Of a stretch of 50,138 nt of DNA, positions 16,113-23,547 are shown one piece after another. The stretch lies in contig JAJTXY010000030.1 in NCBI GenBank assembly GCA_021463865.1, positions 1-50,138 on the forward strand, read 5' to 3'. This DNA comes from Anaerolineae bacterium (GTDB lineage: Bacteria; Chloroflexota; Anaerolineae; Aggregatilineales; J027). The position numbers and the translations under genes are program-made. The notes under the pieces were generated by a model. The model searched no databases. It had not been told where the DNA came from and was given only the letters and a program-made list of their open reading frames with translations. The first letter of the stretch is position 1; each line of letters begins with the position of its first letter.

Positions 16113-16134
16113 ATGTTGGGAGCGCTCCCAACAT
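16113..16134. promoter_or_regulatory. CelR/CebR-type operator, copy 2, before the sugar uptake operon
   Basis: The core TGGGAGCGCTCCCA (16117-16130) is identical to copy 1 and is extended by four further paired bases on each side (16113-16134), a 22-bp perfect palindrome. It lies 13 bases after the LacI stop and 108 bases before the binding-protein start. No clear -35/-10 pair was recognised upstream. Confidence 0.85.
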
Positions 16135-16241
16135 TTAGGAGAATTTTTAAAGGAGGGTATTCCGCAGAATCACAAATGAAACCTAATCAGTTCGTATTTG
16201 GCCTTAAAAATTTCGCTAGAGCCTATAAGGAGCTAAATGTC

Positions 16242-17645
16242 ATGTCCAAGTTTTTGAAGAGGGGCCTCCCCGTATTAGTAATTGTTGCCCTGCTGGTTGT
16301 GGCGTTGCTGCCCAGTAACAATGCCAAGCCTGCCAAAGCCCAAGACCCGGTGACCATCCGGATTTTTGTCGGCGTTGGTACTGGCTATCTGCCCGAACAA
16401 CAGGCTGCTCAGGTTGCGTTGGCTGATGAATGGAATGCCGCGCACGAAGACATCAAGATCGAATTCGAATTCCATGACAACGAAACCGCCCGTGACGAAC
16501 TGCTGACGCAGGTTTCCGGTGGTGATGTTCCTGCTATCGTGGGGCCAGCCGGTGTCCGTACCGTGTTTGAAGTTAGCGACCTGTGGGCCGACATTACTTC
16601 CTATATTGAACGCGATGGCGACCAACTGAATCTGGATGACTTCGACGCCACCAGTTTTGGTCTGTATCAACTGGGTGATCGCCAAATTGCTATTCCGTTG
16701 GGTGTCTATCCATCTTTCATCTATGTAAACGAAACACTGTTTGCTGATGCCGAAGTCGAACTGCCCCCCACCGAATACGGTGCTTGGACATATGAAGACC
16801 TACGCGCCACCGCGATGGCCGTTACTCAAGACGCCAATGGTGTCTACAATGGTGAAGAGGGCTTTGATCCAGCCGCTATCGAAGTTTACGGCTACTATCC
16901 GTTCTGGACCAACTTCCGCGCCAGCACCATCGGCTTCAGCCCAGATGATGCCGGTGTCCTAATTGGCGAAGATGGAACCGTCACCGCTACGTTCAATCAA
17001 GATGCTTTCCGTCAGGCCGTCAAGTTCTTCCATGACGGTATTTTTGTTGACCACTTCATCCCCAATGCCGACGCTGAAGGCGCGATTGGCGAAGGCGTGA
17101 CCAACCCCTTCACCTCCAACCGTATTGCGATGGGCCGTAGCCACACATGGCTGTTCGGCGGTATCAAGTCCGCTATGGATGATGGCAATTTCACCGCCGA
17201 CTGGAACGTCTATCCTGTACCAGCGGCTCCCAATGGCAAGATTACAGCGGCTGTTCATGCTGACACCTTCGCCATTATGGACGGGTTTGAAAACAAAGAC
17301 GCGGCTTGGGAAGTTCTGAAGTGGCTTACCGCCCCTGAACAGGCCTTGGCGCTGTGCCAAGTTTACGGTTGTATGCCCGCTCGTTTGTCTGTCCGCAGCG
17401 AATGGGAATCCTACTGGCTAGAAGCCTTCCCCTTCCTGAATCTCGACGTGGTTTATGGTGCGTTGGAATATCTCGATGCCCCCAATCACGAAGGTTTCAT
17501 GCCCAATTACGCTCGCGCTTGGGACGCCCTCGAAGCCTTCTGGCAGGTCGTTCGTTCCGATCCAGCGGTAGATACGGATGCTGGTTTAGACGCGCTTAAC
17601 GCTGAAGTTCAAGGCATCTTCGACGAAGCTGCCGCTGCCGAATAA
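16242..17645 (+). CDS. Extracellular sugar-binding protein of CUT1 ABC transporter (cello-oligosaccharide, predicted)
   Basis: Captures sugar outside the cell and delivers it to the permease pair that follows. The 467 residues start with a classic signal peptide (basic MSKFLKR, hydrophobic core, cleavage probably after AKPAKA). No lipobox Cys is present, so it is not an evident lipoprotein. The mature part looks like solute-binding family 1 (MalE-like): EWNAAHEDIKIEFEF near the start and a Trp-rich C-terminal half. ATG 16242 is chosen since AAGGAG lies nine bases upstream and it gives a proper signal peptide; in-frame ATGs further upstream would spoil it. The CelR-type operator and the GH8/GH1/GH94 genes point to cellobiose or longer oligomers. 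Confidence 0.9.
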   Translation: MSKFLKRGLPVLVIVALLVVALLPSNNAKPAKAQDPVTIRIFVGVGTGYLPEQQAAQVALADEWNAAHEDIKIEFEFHDNETARDELLTQVSGGDVPAIVGPAGVRTVFEVSDLWADITSYIERDGDQLNLDDFDATSFGLYQLGDRQIAIPLGVYPSFIYVNETLFADAEVELPPTEYGAWTYEDLRATAMAVTQDANGVYNGEEGFDPAAIEVYGYYPFWTNFRASTIGFSPDDAGVLIGEDGTVTATFNQDAFRQAVKFFHDGIFVDHFIPNADAEGAIGEGVTNPFTSNRIAMGRSHTWLFGGIKSAMDDGNFTADWNVYPVPAAPNGKITAAVHADTFAIMDGFENKDAAWEVLKWLTAPEQALALCQVYGCMPARLSVRSEWESYWLEAFPFLNLDVVYGALEYLDAPNHEGFMPNYARAWDALEAFWQVVRSDPAVDTDAGLDALNAEVQGIFDEAAAAE

Positions 17646-17670
17646 TAAGAAGAGTACCTCCTCTCACTCT

Positions 17671-17705
17671 GACTCCTTCTTCAGTGTTAAACTGGAGAAG
17701 GGGTC
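17671..17705 (+). repeat. Strong hairpin between binding-protein and permease genes
   Basis: A 15-bp stem (17671-17685 with 17691-17705; two G-T wobbles) with a 5-base loop, 26 bases after the binding-protein stop. No T-run follows, so it probably stabilises the 3' end of an abundant binding-protein mRNA rather than terminating, as proposed for hairpins after malE-like genes. Confidence 0.65.
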
Positions 17706-17742
17706 AACCCAATCATTGTTTAGGAGGATAAAGGATTTTCCA

Positions 17743-18804
17743 ATGGCAACAGTGCAATCTGCCCCTACCACTCAAGTACAAGCACCCGCTGTAGAAGAAA
17801 AACGTATCAAACTTACACCGCGCCGTGCGCAGATTCTTTGGGGATATTTTTTCTTAATTCCGTGGATTCTTGGCTTTTTCCTGTTCCTGCTTGGGCCAAT
17901 GATCGCCTCGCTCTATCTCTCGATGACCGACTACAACATCCAACGACCCGGCGAGACCGATTTTATTGGCACCGAAAATTATGAAAAAATATTCTCGCTG
18001 CAAGTTATTCGTGACAGCGGGGATGAAGTAAATTTCAAACCGGGCTATACCGAGGCTTTTAGGATTGCCTCATTCCACTTTGGATCGCGGGATCATGAAG
18101 TTTGGAAGGCTATCCAAGTAACGCTCACCTTTGCGATTATCTCGCTGCCCGTCAATCTGGGCCTCGCGCTGTTTTTTGCCTTGCTGACCAACACCAAAGT
18201 GCCGGGAGTCAGGCTGTTCCGCACCATTTACTACCTGCCGAGTGTTATTCCGGCGGTTGTATCGGCCACCGTGTTTCAGCAATTTTTGCGCGGACAGGAT
18301 GGCTGGTTAAATGTCTATCTCTTAAGTCCATTGGGCTTAGGAAGTCCAGAGTGGTTGCAGGAACCAAGCCTCGCCGTGCCCGCCCTGACCATTATTGGGA
18401 CATGGGGGATTGGCACGACCATGCTGATGTTCCTTGCCGGGTTGCAAAATGTGCCGACTGAGTTATACGAGGCCGCTGAGGTAGACGGGGCCAATTATTG
18501 GTCGCGTTTCCGCAACGTAACCCTACCGATGATTTCGCCTGTTATTCTCTATAATCTGGTGATTGGCTTAATCGGCACCTTCCAATATTTCGTGGTAGCC
18601 TATGTCTTGACCCCGCGTGGGGCAGGCGGCAACGATCTTTCGATGTATTTTTATAATCTTCATCTCTATCGAGAAGCCTACGTGTTTTTTGATATGGGCT
18701 ATGCCTCCGCATTGGCTTGGATCCTATTTATTGTAGTGCTGATCGTCACGATCTTGGTCTTCCGTAGCTCAAGCCGCTGGGTCTTCTATGCGGGAGGTAA
18801 ATAA
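17743..18804 (+). CDS. CUT1 ABC transporter permease, MalF-like
   Basis: One half of the membrane channel for sugar import. The 353 residues hold six predicted helices, starting with ILWGYFFLIPWILGFFLFLL and typical SLYLSMTDYNI. The EAA loop that docks the ATPase is YEAAEVDGANYWSRF. Between the first two core helices there is about 30 extra residues (about 80-115) compared with the usual layout. The ATG at 17743 is preferred over an in-frame TTG at 17716 because AAAGGA lies seven bases upstream. The partner permease starts three bases after its stop. No ATP-binding subunit is in the locus, so a shared MsiK-type ATPase elsewhere is implied. Confidence 0.92.
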   Translation: MATVQSAPTTQVQAPAVEEKRIKLTPRRAQILWGYFFLIPWILGFFLFLLGPMIASLYLSMTDYNIQRPGETDFIGTENYEKIFSLQVIRDSGDEVNFKPGYTEAFRIASFHFGSRDHEVWKAIQVTLTFAIISLPVNLGLALFFALLTNTKVPGVRLFRTIYYLPSVIPAVVSATVFQQFLRGQDGWLNVYLLSPLGLGSPEWLQEPSLAVPALTIIGTWGIGTTMLMFLAGLQNVPTELYEAAEVDGANYWSRFRNVTLPMISPVILYNLVIGLIGTFQYFVVAYVLTPRGAGGNDLSMYFYNLHLYREAYVFFDMGYASALAWILFIVVLIVTILVFRSSSRWVFYAGGK

Positions 18805-18807
18805 GTA

Positions 18808-20292
18808 ATGGAACGTCTACGCGGATTTATAAGCAACGATAACATCAACCAGCGCGGTTATATGAAGCGCGAGGTCTATAAGGTCATCGGCATGGGTACG
18901 CTGCTGATGATTATGATTGGGGTAGCAACGATCTATCTCAGTCCGCTCGTCTATATGGGCAGCACCGCCCTCAAAACTGAAGGGCAGTTGTCTGATCCTG
19001 ATGACCCCATTGTTCCGATGTCTCCCCAGACCTATCATTATGTGAGTCCTGAAGTTGAAACTTTCCGCTACACTTATCGCCATCCGCAGACGCTTGACTA
19101 TCAGGGTCAAACACTGATGGTCTATGAAGTCATTCAACAAGGCAGAATCAATAAATATGCCTTCCTTGAAGCCCGCGATAATGTGAGCGTGTTTATTGAC
19201 AGTGAGAATCCTGAAGCGCCCCCCATTGAATTGGAAATTGCCGTTGAAGACCTTGATCCGGCGCTTGTTAACGAGCGACTGGAAGTGAATCTCTATAACG
19301 TGAATTATGAAGATGTCCAAGGTAAATTTGGCTTAGTCGAAGAATTAGAGGGCAATCGAACCTTGTGGATGGATCCTGAAGAAATCAGTGAGCCACCCTT
19401 TGAACTACCCATTGCAGCCTCAGATGCTGAGATCGTTCGCTTCGAACAAGACCTCATTTTGTATGAGGTGCCGGTGGATGGTGATATCCGTGAATTGGCA
19501 CTACTGGAAACCGGACGGCGCGGTGCAAAGTTCATTGACCCCGAAAATCCGGATGCTGAACCACTCGAATTGGATGTGCGGGTACGCGGGTTGGACAAAG
19601 TGTGGGAACTTGACCCCCACCCCGAAAACTTTACTGACGCGATGGATTCCATCAACTACTTCAAGCTGTTTGGCAATACGTTGTTCATTGCTGTGGTCAG
19701 TGGGCTTGGGGCGATGGTTTCGGCAACATTGGTGGCCTATGGGTTTACCCGCTTCAACATCCCCTATGCCAATATTCTGTTTATCATTTTGCTTTCAACC
19801 ATTGTACTGCCACCCCAAGTCACGCAAATCCCAACCTATATCGTCTACAACAAATTCGGTTGGATTGGGACGTTCTTCCCGCTAATCGTGCCGCATTTCT
19901 TTAGCAATGCCTACAACGTCTTTTTGCTGCGCCAATATATGATGGGTATCCCGCTCGATATGGACGAAGCAGCCCGTGTGGACGGGGCGAACCCATTCCA
20001 AATTTTGTGGTACGTTATTGTTCCGGCGGCACGTCCAGCCCTCGTCGCGGTCTATCTGTTCCACTTCCTGTTTTCGTGGAACGACTTCCAACAACCTCTC
20101 ATTTACTTGGGGGGCGGTTCGGAAAATACCGTGTTGGCGGTTGGCTTGGCAAACTTCACCCGTATCTACTCCTCGCAGCAAAATCTGATGATGGCGGCGG
20201 GGATATTGACCATGCTCGTTCCATTGGCGGTCTTCTTCTTCGCGCAACGCATCTTCATGCAAGGTGTGGTCATTACGGGGGTCGAAAAATAA
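18808..20292 (+). CDS. CUT1 ABC transporter permease, MalG-like, with large triple-repeat extracytoplasmic insert
   Basis: Partner permease of the preceding gene. At 494 residues it is about 210 longer than a normal MalG-type protein. The first helix (about 27-50) and SLK-like TALKTEG are followed by an insert of roughly 215 residues (about 62-275), after which the normal core resumes at ENFTDAMDSINYFKLFGNTL. The EAA loop is MDEAARVDGANPFQ. The insert contains three related units (about 102-149, 160-202, 216-264), each with a YxV segment, a G-x-L/A-LxE segment, a FIDPENP-like segment and a PPxEL-like end. It should face the binding protein. GGAGG lies eight to nine bases before the start; GH8 starts at the last base of its stop codon. 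Confidence 0.92.
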   Translation: MERLRGFISNDNINQRGYMKREVYKVIGMGTLLMIMIGVATIYLSPLVYMGSTALKTEGQLSDPDDPIVPMSPQTYHYVSPEVETFRYTYRHPQTLDYQGQTLMVYEVIQQGRINKYAFLEARDNVSVFIDSENPEAPPIELEIAVEDLDPALVNERLEVNLYNVNYEDVQGKFGLVEELEGNRTLWMDPEEISEPPFELPIAASDAEIVRFEQDLILYEVPVDGDIRELALLETGRRGAKFIDPENPDAEPLELDVRVRGLDKVWELDPHPENFTDAMDSINYFKLFGNTLFIAVVSGLGAMVSATLVAYGFTRFNIPYANILFIILLSTIVLPPQVTQIPTYIVYNKFGWIGTFFPLIVPHFFSNAYNVFLLRQYMMGIPLDMDEAARVDGANPFQILWYVIVPAARPALVAVYLFHFLFSWNDFQQPLIYLGGGSENTVLAVGLANFTRIYSSQQNLMMAAGILTMLVPLAVFFFAQRIFMQGVVITGVEK

Positions 20293-22175
20293 TGAAACGT
20301 CTGGTTTCGGCTCTTTTACTTCTTGGATTAATGGTGGGTGGTGTCAGTTGGGCGCAGGATGGGGGTTCTCCCCTCGCGCCTGCTGAAATTCCCGGTGAGG
20401 CTCTCTATATCCCCTTCCCGGTCGCTATCACGTTGGATGGTGATCTATCAGATTGGGCAGGGGTGCCTGTTTCTGTGGTTGATCGCGGGCCAAGCCCTTC
20501 GGCAAACCCGGCTGAAAACGGGTCATTCACCGTAGCGGTGGCAGCGGACACTGACAATTTGTATATTTCCATGACCATGCCTGACCAGAATATCATCACA
20601 GGTCAGCATGGCAGTGAGTATTGGAATGAAGACTCATTGGAATTCTATCTTAATCTGTCTGGTGAACTCGCCACTCGTACCTACAGCGACACGATTTTTC
20701 AGGTCAACATCAACGCGGGCGACATTGGCAACACCGACCCGGCGGCAATTACCGTGACAGGGGTCAATGGTTCCAGAGCGCCTGTACAAGCCTTTGTATT
20801 TAAGACCGATGATGGGTGGGGGTTTGAAGCCCAAGTTGCCCTGAATGGCGTCGTTGCTCCGACACATGGTTTAGAAATTGGCTTTCAGGCCCATGCAAAC
20901 GGTGCAAGTTCGGCAGACCGCGATGTGAAACTAATCTGGTCAAATGCTGATAAAGGCGATAATTCTTGGCAGAATCCCAGTGTTTTTGGACGGGGCATCT
21001 TTTTCGAAGTGGGTCGCACCGATATTCCTGTACCCGCCCTACCAGAGGAACCCGTCGGTTTTGAAATGGACGATGCTGATTGGTCGGCATTGGTACGCGC
21101 CAGTTGGGAAGGCTACAAACAGAATTACATCTTCTGTGGCGAGAACTGTGGCAATAATATGGGCCTCGTTTTTGACCCCAACATGGGCTATCAATCTGTC
21201 AGTGAGGGTATCGGCTATGGAATGTTAATGGCCGTGCTCATGAACGACCCACTCACCTTCAATACGATCTATGACGCAGCCTATCAAATGATGCTCGATC
21301 CAGAGACGGGCTTATTGAATTGGCGCATAGATAACACGGGTACGATCACGGGTTTTGGTTCCGCGACTGACGCCGAGGAAGACATCGCACTTGCCTTGAT
21401 CTTCGCGGAAAAGCGGGTTGAGCGTTCGGAATGGACACAGCATCCCGAACGGGCCTATGGCGAATATGCCAACCACTGGATTGACGCCATTTATGAATAT
21501 GAAGTTGGCGATGGTCGTTATCTCACCCCCGGTGATGATTGGGCAGGTGAGGGCCAAGAAATCCTCAATCTCTCCTATTTCTCGCCCGCATGGTATCGCA
21601 TTTTTGACGATTTTCAGGGAACGACTCGCTGGCAGCCCGTTATTACCTACGGCTATCGCACACTCTATGTTACGGATGGTGCGCGATTGGGCCTAGCCCC
21701 TGATTGGTCAACTTCGGAAGGTGGCCCGGCCTATGATTATTGCAATGCGACAGGCCGTCCCCTCGATACATGTAAATATGAGATGACTTACGATGCCATC
21801 CGGGTGCCGTGGCGCATTGGTTTGGACTGCATCTGGTTTGGCGATTCGCGGGCGTGTGATTGGTCAAAACGCAGCGCACGATTTCTAAATACCCTACCCC
21901 CGGATCAGTTCGCCCGAATGTATGACATGAACGGCGTCTCCGTCGTGGATTATCAAAACGAGTTGATGGTCGCTATGTGGCTGGTGGCTGCTCATGCTGC
22001 CGAAGATACCGCCCTTGAAAATCGGTTGGGTGAATTGCTGTATGGTTATGCAGGCAGCGTACTAGGATCCGGTTATTGGAGCGGTACATCTCAATTCTAT
22101 TTCGGTCAAAGTTTGGCTTGGTTCGGGGCAGCGGTTGTATCGGATGACTTCCGCAATCTGTATGCCGAACCCTGA
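20292..22175 (+). CDS. Secreted endo-beta-1,4-glucanase, CBM9-like domain plus GH8
   Basis: Predicted cellulase cutting internal beta-1,4 bonds outside the cell. The 627 residues begin with a signal peptide (MKRLVSALLLLGLMVGGVSW, cleavage about 21). A CBM9-like carbohydrate-binding domain spans about 35-245, opening with the typical ITLDGDLSDWAG. The GH8 (alpha/alpha)6 domain spans about 258-622. SEGIGYGM carries catalytic acid Glu305, ATDAEEDIALAL carries the conserved Asp360, and YDAIRVPWR carries the probable base Asp501. The ATG overlaps the permease stop by one base (TAATG), so translation is coupled; a longer in-frame reading from 20007 would lack a signal peptide. Substrate could also be other beta-1,4 glucans. 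Confidence 0.92.
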   Translation: MKRLVSALLLLGLMVGGVSWAQDGGSPLAPAEIPGEALYIPFPVAITLDGDLSDWAGVPVSVVDRGPSPSANPAENGSFTVAVAADTDNLYISMTMPDQNIITGQHGSEYWNEDSLEFYLNLSGELATRTYSDTIFQVNINAGDIGNTDPAAITVTGVNGSRAPVQAFVFKTDDGWGFEAQVALNGVVAPTHGLEIGFQAHANGASSADRDVKLIWSNADKGDNSWQNPSVFGRGIFFEVGRTDIPVPALPEEPVGFEMDDADWSALVRASWEGYKQNYIFCGENCGNNMGLVFDPNMGYQSVSEGIGYGMLMAVLMNDPLTFNTIYDAAYQMMLDPETGLLNWRIDNTGTITGFGSATDAEEDIALALIFAEKRVERSEWTQHPERAYGEYANHWIDAIYEYEVGDGRYLTPGDDWAGEGQEILNLSYFSPAWYRIFDDFQGTTRWQPVITYGYRTLYVTDGARLGLAPDWSTSEGGPAYDYCNATGRPLDTCKYEMTYDAIRVPWRIGLDCIWFGDSRACDWSKRSARFLNTLPPDQFARMYDMNGVSVVDYQNELMVAMWLVAAHAAEDTALENRLGELLYGYAGSVLGSGYWSGTSQFYFGQSLAWFGAAVVSDDFRNLYAEP

Positions 22176-22206
22176 TTTTTAGATGATTACACCTACAGGA
22201 GCCATG

Positions 22207-23538
22207 ATGGCATTTCCAAAGAATTTCCTGTGGGGTGCTGCGACAGCGAGTTACCAGATTGAAGGAGCCGCTCGCCTCGATGGTCGGGGCGAGTGTATCT
22301 GGACTCGTTTTTCGCACACTCCCGGCAAAGTTATGAACGGTGACACAGGGGATGTTGCCACCGATCACTATCATCGTTATGTTGAAGATGTCGCGTTGAT
22401 GAAGGAACTGGGGCTACAGGCCTATCGCTTCTCGGTTTCGTGGCCGCGTGTCATCCCCAACGGGACAGGCGCAACCAACCGCGCCGGACTGGATTTTTAT
22501 GATCGGCTGGTGGATGAGCTTCTAAGCGCGGGGATTATTCCAGCCGTGACCCTTTATCATTGGGATTTACCCCAAGCCCTGCAAAATCGAGGGGGTTGGC
22601 TCAATCGGGAAATTGTGGGGTGGTTCTCCGATTATACCGATCTAATGACCCGCCGTTTGGGAGATCGCGTCAAAAATTGGATCACAATTAACGAGCCATT
22701 TGTAGCCGCGTTTGTTGGGTATGGGTTTGGCGCTCATGCCCCCGGCTATACAGATCCGCGTGCGGGACTGCTGGCCGCCCACCACATGTTGTTGGCGCAT
22801 GGGGCTGCAATGCGGGTTATTCGCCCAAATGTAGCGAATTCTGTCGCTGGTATTACGCTTAATCTCAGTTGGGTTGATTCAGCGACCTCTAGTGAGGCAG
22901 ATATTCAAGCGGCCCGTCGGCATGACGGCTTTGTGAACCGCTGGTTTATAGACCCCGTTTTTAAGGGTGAATATCCCGCCGATATGCTCCAACTTTATGG
23001 CAGCGCGTTGGACGACATTGATGTAACCGAGATCAAGCAGGCGGCTGTGCCCCAAGATTTCCTCGGCATCAACTACTATACCCGCAACGTGATTAAAGAT
23101 GATCCGAACGGGCATTATCTAAAAACCCACGAGATTAAGCCGCAAGGTGCTGGCTACACTCAAATGGGTTGGGAGCTTTCTCCGGGGAGTCTAACCCAAC
23201 TGTTGGTGCGGTTGCATCAAGAGTATGCACCGAAAGCCTTGTGGATAACCGAAAATGGCGCAGCCTACCCCGACCCCGACCCGGTAAATGGCATGGTTGC
23301 TGACCCCGAACGCACCGATTACCTTAAAACCCATGTTGCCGCCGTTGAAGCTGCCATCCAACAAGATTCGCCCGTCACAGCCTATTTTGTGTGGAGCCTG
23401 CTCGACAATTTTGAATGGGCCTATGGTTATGATCGGCGTTTCGGCATCATCCATGTAGATTTCAACACCTTAAAACGCACGATGAAACAAAGCGCTTTAT
23501 GGTATCGAGATTTTATAGCAAAAGTCACAGCAGGTTAG
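22207..23538 (+). CDS. Beta-glucosidase, GH1
   Basis: Retaining cytoplasmic glycosidase that hydrolyses cellobiose and short cello-oligosaccharides to glucose. The 443 residues match usual GH1 length. FLWGAATASYQIEGA is the N-terminal signature, acid/base Glu163 lies in TINEPF and nucleophile Glu349 in WITENG. There is no signal peptide. ATG 22207 is preferred because AGGAG lies five bases upstream; the ATG at 22204 leaves too little room. It follows the GH8 gene by 31 bases and precedes GH94 by nine, so all three are one operon. Specificity for other beta-glycosides cannot be excluded. Confidence 0.95.
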   Translation: MAFPKNFLWGAATASYQIEGAARLDGRGECIWTRFSHTPGKVMNGDTGDVATDHYHRYVEDVALMKELGLQAYRFSVSWPRVIPNGTGATNRAGLDFYDRLVDELLSAGIIPAVTLYHWDLPQALQNRGGWLNREIVGWFSDYTDLMTRRLGDRVKNWITINEPFVAAFVGYGFGAHAPGYTDPRAGLLAAHHMLLAHGAAMRVIRPNVANSVAGITLNLSWVDSATSSEADIQAARRHDGFVNRWFIDPVFKGEYPADMLQLYGSALDDIDVTEIKQAAVPQDFLGINYYTRNVIKDDPNGHYLKTHEIKPQGAGYTQMGWELSPGSLTQLLVRLHQEYAPKALWITENGAAYPDPDPVNGMVADPERTDYLKTHVAAVEAAIQQDSPVTAYFVWSLLDNFEWAYGYDRRFGIIHVDFNTLKRTMKQSALWYRDFIAKVTAG

Positions 23539-23547
23539 GGGGACAGG

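Noticed and set aside
16113-16241. Start of the first binding protein at the operator (ATG at 16113)
   Set aside because: It would read through the operator and place 43 residues before the signal peptide; 16242 has AAGGAG at good distance.
20007-20291. N-terminal extension of the GH8 cellulase
   Set aside because: The frame overlaps the permease gene and would bury the signal peptide; the ATG at 20292 gives a proper secretory start.
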